NCBI GenBank assembly: GCA_032629725.1
Contig: JAFEVB010000010.1
Coordinates: 1,240,001 to 1,304,000, forward strand
DNA from: Gremmenia infestans
Taxonomy: Eukaryota; Ascomycota; Leotiomycetes; Helotiales; Hamatocanthoscyphaceae
Direction: 5' to 3'
Length of the DNA: 64,000 bases
Position numbers and translations under genes: made by a program. Positions 44,928 through 54,364 of this stretch are shown here, one piece after another. The notes under the pieces were generated by a model that did not search any database, was not told the origin of the DNA, and was given only the letters and a program-made list of their open reading frames with translations. The first letter of the stretch is position 1. The number at the start of each line of letters is the position of its first letter.

Positions 44928-45673
44928 GTTGACGTTTGATTGAAATTTAGAGATTGGTTGGCTTTTGAAGTAGTGGTGAGGAGTTTGAAAGTGAGGAATG
45001 TTGGTTGTTTTGCTTGTAATGATGGAATATGATGAGGATGAAAAGAGACATGGAGATGAGGAAATATGCCTACTTATACATTATTCGTTTTCATTCTCGC
45101 CTTATGTTACTATTTCCAGAATCTCTCAATACGAATCTCTACTCACATATTCTGGTAGTTCTCACTCCACTCAGTAGATACCTAGTCAGTAATAAGGGCA
45201 TAGTTGGAGTTGCGCCACCGAATACGGCTGTCTGATCGATCCAACGGAACCTCCACCGGCACTCATTAGACTCATACGAGCCCTCACACCATATATGATG
45301 TATGCCAAGGTAAACCTGGGGTAGCTTACTGAGGCGCAAGCCACACGCTCACCCCGAAGCGGAGCCACATGGCCGATCAATAACCTTATTTTATCTAGCG
45401 GTAACAGTAAGCTTCGAGACACTTACCCGATTGGGAAGAGGCTTCAAAGATGCAAAAAGATACCAAGTACCGTACTTTATATCAGCTTGAAAGCGAAGTA
45501 ATGTCGAAGGTAAATTGAAGGGGGAAAGACGACCTCATGTCAGCATATTGCGTTCTATTTTGGGATTTCGCCTCCACTACATAATACCATAGGGACCTTG
45601 TCGCGGCTCCATGTCATTAAATTTTGGACGGAACTTGGGAGTATGCGCATAACGGCAAAGCGTGCCCTCAAAA
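44928..45673. other. Divergent promoter region
   Basis: Between the start codons of the DUF7907 gene (minus) and the GNAT gene (plus). No gene-like frame. Confidence 0.4.
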
Positions 45674-46354
45674 ATGGAGAAAGCAATCCTCTTCGACTTC
45701 GACCGAAAGACCCAAGCACACCAGATCGCCTCTTTTGTCCAGGTCCATAAGTCGTGTACAACTTCGCCGCCATACACAATAGCGACTTTTCTTCCGCCAC
45801 ATAGAGACGATAAAATGATCTCCTGGTGGCAAGACCGCTGCAAGGAAGTCGAGAAAGGAGAGCGCCATATCATCATGCAAATGTCTCAAAATGAGAATAG
45901 CAAAGAGAATGAGCTTGCTGGTTTCGTGATGCTAGGTAAGCCGTTTGCTGAGACAGGTCCATTTCGCGGTTCTGTGGATAAGTTACTGGTGCTTCCCGAG
46001 CATCAGAAAAGGGGAATTGCGAGGGCGTTGATGTTGAAGTTGGAGGAAGTAGCGAAGGCGGAGGGATGATGGTCGTTGGTAAGTGATCCGGAAGCTTGTT
46101 GGAAGTCAAGTTGAAACCTAACACCCCATGAGACTTTGGGCACAGAAGTGGGCAGTCCGGCTGAGCTTGTTTACCTAAGACTAGGATACATTGAAGTAAG
46201 CCATGTCAAATCACCCTCACCTCACTCCCTATCCCAGAAAACATTCCCAATGATAACGCAGATTGGGGTAGTTCCTAAAGATCAAGTATCCCCAGTTGAT
46301 CGGTTTTTCAAAGATGGGAAAATGTTCTATAAGGACTTGAGACAACACCAGTAG
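45674..46354 (+). pseudogene. GNAT-family N-acetyltransferase with in-frame TGA before its last intron
   Basis: Exons 45674-46078 and 46133-46354; the intron has GTAAGT, a CCTAACA branch and an AG acceptor. Motif A of the acetyl-CoA binding site is intact: VDKLLVLPEHQKRGIARALM. Just after KLEEVAKAEG, codon 132 is TGA (46067-46069). Reading on in the same frame gives WSL, and across the intron TLGTEVGSPAELVYLRLGYIEV, the normal end of this family, then MFYKDLR near the C-terminus. The expected codon there is probably Arg (CGA), so one C-to-T change would explain it. Everything else, including splice sites and frame, is intact. It may be a recent null allele or a truncated 131-aa product; the truncated form lacks the last strands of the fold. 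Confidence 0.75.
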
Positions 46355-46782
46355 TAGGTTCAAGAATCCGGAGACTCGCTTGTTTGAATAGAAGAATTGG
46401 TTCGATCCATTTGGCGCCGGTGGCCTTTGTGAATGGGCAGATTCAATTTGTTGTTCATGAGATAGAAGCGCCATAAGAAGGAATATTCTGCCAAAAAGGG
46501 GCGGATTTTGATGTTCGTCGTACTGTATGCACGACGACCCTAGCACATGGTTGCGGCCAATGATCAGGCATAACGAATCTACTCCGGAGGTTGGGTTGGA
46601 TACGTGGCGTTTCATGCGTCAGTGGTGCATGCAAAGCTGATGCTCTATAAATCGCACTCGAATATGTGAATACCCATCTCATTACCACACAAACTACTGA
46701 GGATTTGCTTGTTAATCAGAGCGAAACACATTAATCTACGATCTCAAATGCGATATTCAGGCCCCGGTACCACTCGACAAAT
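46355..46782. other. Intergenic promoter of HET gene 2
   Basis: About 430 bp. Only minus-strand shadow frames; no clear element. Confidence 0.4.
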
Positions 46783-48937
46783 ATGCTGTGCACAATATGC
46801 CAACAAATAGACTTCGACGCCGCAAACTGCTCTCCAGAAGTAGGCAGTGCAGCGCACCAGCCAAGTTTTCCAGCTCTCGTGCTATCAGCCAATAATGGCT
46901 GCGAGCTATGTCATCTGATTCAATCCAAGATGCTCGAAACATCTAGCATTAAACCAAACGTACTCGACGATCCCATCTCTTGCAACGTATGGAATTGGTA
47001 TGACGGCCCAGCAGAGGACTACAAGGGGAGCTCCATCATCATCTTTTACGGGATGAAATCTAGAAGGAATGCTATCCTTGGCATTTCTACGGATGAAGGT
47101 TTGAGGATCTAGAACAGACAAGAGATAAACGAAGAACAGTAGATTCTGACTACTTCAAGCAGATTCCGTACCTGCTATTATGGAAGTTGTCAGTGGAAGA
47201 AGGGCGCAATTGACCGCCAATTCGGAGCCTTGCTTTAAGTTTGCGAGGCAATGTGTTAATAATTGCTTAAATGGGCATAGCTCTTCTTGCCCATTTGATG
47301 CCACAGCGAGTTTTCCAACTCGGGTTATTGATGTGGGTCTGGATATGGACGCACCAAAAGTTAGAGTATTTGAAACTAAAGGCTTGCAAGGGACCTGGGT
47401 GGCTCTAAGTCATTGCTGGGGACGCATCGCAAGATTCGTCACCGAAACCTCAAACCTTGATGAGAGGACGCAAGGTATTGCACTATCAGACCTCCCTAAT
47501 ACATTCCTGGACGCTATAAAGATCACAAGGAGACTCGGATATCGCTATCTATGGATTGATTCTTTATGCATCTTACAAGATTCTCATCAGGATTGGGTTT
47601 ATGAATCGGGGCGAATGCAAGACTACTACTCTAAAGCCATCCTTACTATTGCATCCGACCTTGCAACTGGCGATCATGAAAGTTTTTCAGACAACGCCAG
47701 ACCTGAGGGTACATCTATAACCATACCTTTCAACTCAAAAGTGACTCTGACGAGGCAAATCCACGTCTATATTTCTAAAGACGTGCAAATCCCCGGCACA
47801 GACCCCGACGAAACACCCCTCAGCGTCCGCGGCTGGACTCTCCAGGAAGATATCCTCTCCCCGCGATCTCTGCATTATACCACCGTAAAGCTTGTCTTCG
47901 AATGCCAGCAATGCCGCTTCATCGAGACGGACCTCGCTCCACGAGGCTATAACGAGGTCGACCAAATGCGGGCCAGTAAGCGATTTTTTCTCCGCCCCAC
48001 GTCAGATTTCAATGACCCGTTTCTGTTGAAATATCCTAGTCATAAGGCATACTACCAACCTATCAGTCGCTGGTATAGATTATTTGAGAACTACTGCACG
48101 AGACTATTAACATTTGAATCTGATCGACTTGCCGCGATAGCCGGCTTGGCGAAAGAGATCCAGCGACAGACAAATTTCTCTTATAAAGCTGGGCTCTGGG
48201 CGGAAGATATCCATACCGGTCTTCTTTGGGGGGTGAATGGTCGAGGTGAGAGGGCTGCAAAATATCAGGCGCCGTCGTGGAGTTGGGCAAGTCTGGATAT
48301 ACGGTTTCATCGGGGCAGAAATATTAATCCGAGATTTGAGTTGTATATGTCCATGGGAAATTGGGATATAGACTCAAATCCCGAGAGCTATCGTAGAGCG
48401 GAAGTGCTGGGATGTGAGGTTGAGACTACCAATGAAAATCGGTTTGGACCCGTTGTGGGTGGTCGATTGCGACTGAGGGGGTATATGTTACCACTTGCTG
48501 AATGGAAAGGAAGTACGGAAACATATATAAACGTACATTGGAGGATGCCAAGGTCACACCAACAAGGCGATTTCGTGGGTGCGATTAGGGCAGCAAGGGC
48601 AGTGGATCAGCTGGTCTGTGACTTTGACTTAACTCCTGAAGATGAAGATGAAGATGATACTGATAGCAAAGATGATATAAATGAGGAGGAAAAGGATAAT
48701 GAGGTAGAGTGGCGTTCAGATAAATACCCGCCTGATGTGGTTCTATTTCAGATCCAGAGACATGTACGCCCAAGCAACGAATCAGTTGAAGAAAGGGCAG
48801 TATTCCTTTGTTTGTTACTGGAACCAGCAAGTCAAGGAAATTCTGTGGATTATCGTCGAGTTGGAATAGCAGAGGCGCCGGATACCAATGGCTTGGGTCG
48901 CTCTGGATGGGAAAAACGAGAAATAGTAATTGTTTGA
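46783..48937 (+). CDS. HET-domain (heterokaryon incompatibility) protein, intact, 696 aa
   Basis: Exons 46783-47098 and 47163-48937. The 64-bp intron has an unusual GTTTGA donor, a TTCTGAC branch and a tandem AAGCAG acceptor; either AG keeps frame. The N-terminus has a CTIC and CELC cysteine pair, as in many HET proteins. The HET domain runs about residues 150-310: FPTRVIDVG, GTWVALSHCWG, LPNTFLDAIKITRRLGYRYL, then WIDSLCILQDSHQDW and GWTLQEDILSPRSL. The C-terminal region has RLAAIAGLAKEI and APSWSWASLD, then an acidic insert (EDEDEDDTDSKDDINEEEKD). HET proteins mediate non-self recognition and programmed cell death in fusing hyphae. It is about 14 kb from a frameshifted paralogue and next to a HET relic. 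Confidence 0.93.
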
Positions 48938-49068
48938 TATTCAAGATATATTATAAGAACTTGACCTATACTGACCAAGGTGTCGAGCTGCTCCAGAGTG
49001 CCGAGTCTGCAGACCAATTAGCACAGCCCTTAGCTCACGCGAAAAGTACGAAAATATTAACAAAGCAG

Positions 49069-49370
49069 AGGTCGAGAGCTCAAGTTTCCGCGGCATTTTG
49101 TTCGGTCTCGATAGCTATACAGGCACAATGAGTCGATCCAAGTACAGCGTATCTTCAACCGTTTGGTGACTACAATGGCATCAAGAAATATTCTTAGTAG
49201 ACTCTGATGTGATATGCCATGCTTCATATTCTTGATGTTTACTTTAGTCAACGTAACGAATTCCGCAACTCCCCATCGCTGGCTCAACCTGAGATAGGGT
49301 CCCGATGGAGAAGCCGTAGATGTCTCAAGTATAAGGGCGTATGTGCAAGCTTCGATGTCTAACAGGCATG
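49069..49370 (-). pseudogene. Relic of a HET-domain gene
   Basis: The minus strand reads LLDIEACTYALILETSTA, then SGPYLRLSQRWGVAEFVTLT, then SLLRIFLDAIVVTKRLKIRC and TWIDSLC. These are the ordered HET motifs (I.V.....LVETSG, LSHRWG, LPRTFLDAI...TR.LG, WIDSLC). After SLC the frame no longer matches the usual IQD sequence and ends. No N- or C-terminal parts are seen. Changes such as LSQ for LSH and CTW for YLW suggest decay. It lies opposite in orientation to the intact HET gene just upstream. Confidence 0.7.
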
Positions 49371-49630
49371 TTGGCCACTAACGTGAAGTAGACCACTCGT
49401 TGCAGCGAGGATGGTTTCGCAAGCAATCGTTTATTCACTGCAGAACTTATGCCTAGCTTTGCCAGAGGCCGTACTGAACTTATCATATGAGATTTTTGAG
49501 AACAACAAAGACCTAACATCTAGATGTGAAGAAGAAGTAAGCAATCTACGAGCATGAAACAATGAAAAGCGCCGACCAAAAAACAGAAACATGCGGCACG
49601 TGATATTGATATTTTCTTAGACTCAATATC

Positions 49631-49981
49631 TTACTTGATACCATCTGAAACATCTTGACCGACGAGGTTTCTCGGAGGCGAATCACGGCACAGGAACATG
49701 ATGATGTACGAGGAATTTGGTATCGCGAGATCTCTTCTTAGACAGTATTGAGGCTCCACACTTGCGGAAGGCTTGTTCTCTGCTCCACAAACAAAGTGAA
49801 GACACGGCAGCTTGTGGTAGCTTGTAAGTTCCGCACACATCTTGAGAAGCTTTTCGAATTTATTCGTACTGCTTAGCTGTAAGCATAGATTGTATGAATA
49901 GGTCAATTCTGCTATATCATAGCGGTTCGAGCCGAAACCGTTAGATCTCTGCTCTTCACCATGGAAGGTTTTCTTGGGCAT
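49631..49981 (-). CDS. Unassigned minus-strand frame, 116 codons (weak)
   Basis: ATG 49981 opens a frame with mixed, protein-like composition (for example KFEKLLKMCAELTSYHKLPC and YIIMFLCRDSPPRNL). No motif, signal peptide or splice support is seen. It could be a small lineage-specific gene, an exon of one, or chance. Confidence 0.2.
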   Translation of the reverse strand: MPKKTFHGEEQRSNGFGSNRYDIAELTYSYNLCLQLSSTNKFEKLLKMCAELTSYHKLPCLHFVCGAENKPSASVEPQYCLRRDLAIPNSSYIIMFLCRDSPPRNLVGQDVSDGIK

Positions 49982-50623
49982 TGATCGTAGAGGCTGGTAT
50001 TGCAAAGGAGATTCTCTATTGCAGCATAATCAGAAGTAAAAGTACCTGGTGGTACTGCCTGGAAACAAGTGAGGTTGATGATCGCTTAATGAGCGCTAGC
50101 TGAGCGAGCCGCCTGACTTCTGTTGGCTGAGGCTTGCGATAGCACATAAAGCTCCTCACTTTCGCTTTATTCTTCCATATATACTTCAATATGTATGTTT
50201 GTATCCTTAAAAAGGTATCTGCTAGCATTGAGCTGATTCTCCGTTGTCAATTATCTATTCTGACAACTTCACAGATGTTTTGCACCTCACGTGACCTGAT
50301 ATTGCAGCCACCTATTTTGCCCGACAAATACTTCGTATAGCAGACGCTTGCTCGAAAGTATACTAGAATAACTTATTAAATGTATCGTTTTCCTAGCTGA
50401 AGAGCTTCGTGCGGGGAAACACGAACAAATCATGGCCCTAGAGGCTCCCGATTCTTCCCGTATCAGTAATCCGATGTACATTTTTGACCATAAGTACTTC
50501 ACCTCAACCATTTAGTTTTGGCATAATCCCCTAACATCCTTGCCTTCTCAAGTTCGAAGATACATAAATCAATCACACGTGAAATCCCTATTCTAGACTC
50601 CACATCTCTCGTCAAACACCAGC

Positions 50624-51046
50624 ATGGCTTTCCCTCTTACACCGTCCTCGATAATCTTCGGTCTCCAAGGCGGATTGGGAATGCTAAATGGCTTCGCAAA
50701 TCTCCTCGTCCCTGCTCTTGTCGCCAGAAATAGCAAAGTGCTGAACATTCCCTCCGTCCCCGCTCTCCATTCCATTGCTCTTGGTGCCATTACTTATGGG
50801 TTTGTGGTCCTTCTTTATTCTCCTCCAGCAATGGTCAGTTGTAGCTAATGCAATGGACTTAGTGCCTTCTACGTGAATGCTGCGTATAAAGCAGATACGC
50901 GGATAATGTGGTGGAGCATTGTTGGTCGAGGGCTTGCAGTTGTGACGTTTGGCCTTCACGGCGGGGTTTGGGGTAATATTGCAATATTCGAAGGATTCCT
51001 GGGCGTCCTTACGGCAGGAGGTTTGCTATGGGAACGGGGGACGTAG
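50624..51046 (+). CDS. Small multi-pass membrane protein, 119 aa
   Basis: Exons 50624-50799 and 50863-51046. The 63-bp intron starts GTTTGT, has a GCTAAT branch and ends CTTAG. Other donors (GTCAGT further on) give the wrong frame, while this one yields LGAITYG joined to AFYVNAAYKAD without break. Three to four hydrophobic segments are seen: IIFGLQGGLGMLNGFANLLV, ALHSIALGAITYG onward, VGRGLAVVTFGLHGG and FLGVLTAGGLLW. This layout matches a small fungal membrane protein family I recall without a name or function. The location is probably an internal or plasma membrane. Confidence 0.7.
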
Positions 51047-52371
51047 AGTAAGAAAGTGAAGGGTGTATGAGTATTTTGACAGGAAGAATGACTTGATAGT
51101 CAGTTGTACAATATCGATTTCTGTAGAATATGCCTCTCTTTTTTTCTTAGCGAGCTCAATGTATAGTATGAAGGAATGCTTTTAAAATTGGGGTTTAAAG
51201 TGATCAGTAGGTAAAAAGTTCCTGCTCCAAAAGTCGTTCACTTGACCCGGCGATTTGCACCAGAGAGAGCCTTCTAAATAATTCCTAAGAAGTCAGTCCT
51301 AATCCAGAACCCTAGACGTATTTGAAAGATCGAACAAACTCATTATCCTAGTTTAAGGAGTTAGGTGATCGAGTGTCACGTGGTACACTCCGCTTTCAAG
51401 CTGGACCTCTGTGCAACAGCGGATGTAGTGTCTCTTGTGTGGCATCCCGTGTCATTTGGCGTCATTCGGGCTCCAAAAAGACCGGCAGTGGATGTTCAGA
51501 ATATTGTAAGCAAAGGCTCCCAGCAACTGAATCAAACAAACATTGGTGTACACATTGGTACAGATATTGGTTCCCCAGGGTGCCTTCAGCAAGGAAGGTA
51601 AGGCCTGAGGGGCCTTATTGAAAAGAAATCCCAGGGGAGACACTTTTTGGGTACCTTTTCGTTTTTTAATGACTTTTATGTTCTATTTTTATATTACCAG
51701 GGTGAAGATGTTTCCTGCGTATATCTTTTCATGAAGTAAATTATGAACGTCTCAAAAACTTGCAAGGCAGAGAGAACCTCGAGCCACGATGCCGATGTAA
51801 CCCAACTTGCCTGAACCCATCCTGGTCATGTGCATATTTTTCAGATTGGGTTATGTCGTGGGGCCGAATATTTGGGAAATCTTATTGGTCAATTGTGCAT
51901 CACTTGCCATGTAAGTCATTCTCAGCCGTGTGCATCCTTTTCATATGCAAGTCGACTAATTCAATGATATGTATTCCAGATCTGACACCGCATGCACGTC
52001 AGGTTATATCTATCATGTTGTGTAACACTCCCTTTCACATCTCATGCTTATGTTTGCCATTCAGTTTTGGGCGGACGGCACACTCAACATGATGATGGCT
52101 GTCAGGAGCCGTGAGGGGTGACACACTACTCGAAGCCCGCCTCTTCAGGGGGTTCTGAATGCCCAGTATTCCCTCGTCGTGAATCAGCATTCGATTAGCA
52201 GTTTTGGTGCTAACAAAAAACCGCCTGATAAATTAATGCGAAACTAATTACTTACATTTGCCGTCGAATTTCCAATGTGTTTGCTAGTATTGCTAGTATC
52301 AAAACCAACCCACTCTTTTTAAAATCCTGTGCAGAATCTACTATCTCCCAAACACCAGACCTCTGATTGAG
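51047..52371. other. 1.3-kb stretch with no gene seen
   Basis: Frames here are short, mostly start without ATG, and do not look like protein. The end is the promoter of the kinase gene. Confidence 0.45.
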
Positions 52372-53501
52372 ATGGGATACGCTTCGAAACCAAACCAGTA
52401 CCAAAGGAAGCCGAAGTACAGATCCTGGGATGGATACATTGGGGACCTTGTCCCCCTAGGCCATGGAATCTCCGGACTGGTCCTTGCTATTGATGACCAG
52501 AGAGTGGCCAAAATTGATACGGGATCCTTGGGCAGTATTGAAGACATCGAGACGGAGCGAAACGCTTACCGCAAACTCTCCCTTCCAGGAAGTCCTTATG
52601 TCTTGAGATGCTACGAGTCTGACAATCCATATGGACTTGTACTGGAGCGCTGCCAACACACGATCAGGAAACGACTGCAGTCCCATTACAACGGCAAGAA
52701 ACCTCTCGAAAGCCTAGTTAATAATTGGGTCTACGAAGCAGTACAAGGACTCGCATACGTCCATAGATGTGGAGTGATTCAAGGAGATGGTTAGAATCAA
52801 ACAGATGCATTCGGTATCTTATCGTAAGCTGACTGGTGGTAGTTGGATGCCACAATATGCTCTTCAGCCAAAAAGACAACACCGTCAAACTTGCCGACTT
52901 CTCTGGCTCTTCTGTCGACGGATCGCCCCAAACTGTTGATTACGAGACATGGAGCAAGCTTCCTGGCTCAGACGAACCAAGCCAAACAGCAGACATCTTC
53001 GCCATGGGCAGCGCCATCTACGAAATGGCCACTGGATCACCACCATACAAAGATAAATCTTGGAGGGAGGTCAACGGCCTCTATAAACGGTTCAAGTTCC
53101 CCGACGTGCGCGGAATTCGACAGCTGGGACCCATTATCCTCAAGTGTTGGAAGCAGGAGTACAACACAGCCAATGAACTCCTGGAAGATCTTGAAAATAA
53201 CTCGAAATTGTGCTTAAGGAGGGATTCCAATATCTCTGAGGATTCGGTCGAACTCCAACCAAATGCTTTGCAGAGCTCGGATAGACAGCCGGCATCTAGG
53301 CATAAACACGCTGAACCCGCGAATGGCTCCCGAGGGAAGGCTAGGAAACAAGAGGTGAAGAATGAGAGGGTACAAGAGAGAAATAGGCAGAGGAATGATC
53401 AAAGACGGAAGGGGGTTACGGGTGGTGTCTCTTTATTCAAGGAATCGTTTAACTGGTTTAAACCTTCTTCCTATTCATACCAGCTTATGTACAATCGTTG
53501 A
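52372..53501 (+). CDS. Divergent protein kinase-like protein, 358 aa
   Basis: Exons 52372-52789 and 52843-53501; the 53-bp intron has a GTTAGA donor and a GCTGACT branch. Protein kinases transfer phosphate from ATP to Ser/Thr/Tyr. The Gly loop is LGHGISGLVLA (from residue 29) and Lys47 sits in RVAKID. Glu60 or Glu62 would be the alphaC partner. The catalytic loop is VIQGDVGCHNML: Asp139 and Asn144 are kept, but HRD is replaced by QGD. The magnesium motif is DFS (Asp158 in LADFSGSS) instead of DFG. The lobe-C motif DIFAMGSAIYEMATGSPPY is normal. The C-terminal 100 residues are basic and low complexity. Such kinases are common in Pezizomycotina accessory regions; whether it is active is uncertain. 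Confidence 0.85.
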
Positions 53502-53667
53502 AATATCTACGACTAAAGGTATTTTGAAGTCTTGATGCAACATATCATTTCTGTGCTCGAGCTGGAATTGTCCCATATCCTAATCACATCACGCAGCAGA
53601 GAGGGCCTTGGCTATAAAAAGTATTAAAATCCATCATACAGCCATAGAGCACCAGGAGCGAATGGAC

Positions 53668-54364
53668 TCACACCTGAACACTTTTCTTTCCGCTTCTCTT
53701 CTTGGGGCTCTTGGGATATCGTTTTCTCACCATTCTAACATCGTCCCCACCATGGCGAATAGGATGTGCCGGATCTCTTCCATCATTCTATTGGAAATCA
53801 GCAGGAGTCACGCATGAATAAAAATGCGCCACTAACCGTTCGTTCACGCTTCCTTGGGCCATTGGGCGAATGTTGTCGTTGGGCTTTTGCTACTTGAAGT
53901 CCCCGCTGTTAAACATTAATATGACGGAAAAGGAATCTCGATACGCTTTTACTTACAATTACAACTGTGTCTGTCTTCTGTCCAATGACCTCTTTTACTG
54001 CACGACAGACTGGACATTCACCACCGTGCGTCGTATACCCATTCTCAATAATCGGTTGTTGTTCTTCGTATGGCACCGGGTCTTTGCAAACACGGCCCCC
54101 GATAGGTTTGTCTTCTTGCTCCGGATCTGTCGTGGCATCTTCGCACTGGAAGATGCGTTTTTCTCTGATTTTATGGCATTCTGGCAGGTCTTGGGGTGGC
54201 TCAGCATCAGCATCTGTGCTTTCGGGCTCACCATCGCCACCATTTGCTGGACCACGGCCCACGATTCCAAGAAACCAGGCGAAGTGACTCGGCTTATCAT
54301 TCGGGTACGTTTCTCGAAGCCGACACCCATTATACTCATGGAAAGTCTCAATGTATTGACACAT
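53668..54364 (-). CDS. Small protein with CPVC motif and basic tail, 198 aa
   Basis: Three exons on the minus strand: 54364-53957, 53905-53837 and 53787-53668; both introns are about 50 bp with GTAAGT and GTTAGT donors, and the frame closes. The start MCQYIETFHEYNGCRL and the block HKIREKRIFQCEDATTDPEQ look like a family of small ascomycete proteins that open with MC.Y...H.Y.GC and end with a CPVC pair; here ECPVCRAVKEVIG is at about 114-126. Cys and His spacing suggests metal binding. The last exons are basic (RKRERT, KRYPKSPKKRSGKK). Function unknown. A plus-strand frame of similar length overlaps it and is taken as a shadow. Confidence 0.6.

Larger units (their letters stand above)
48938..50623. 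other. Gene-poor stretch with a HET relic
   Basis: Contains the minus-strand HET relic (49069-49370) and an unassigned minus-strand frame (49631-49981). Otherwise no gene is recognised. Confidence 0.45.
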
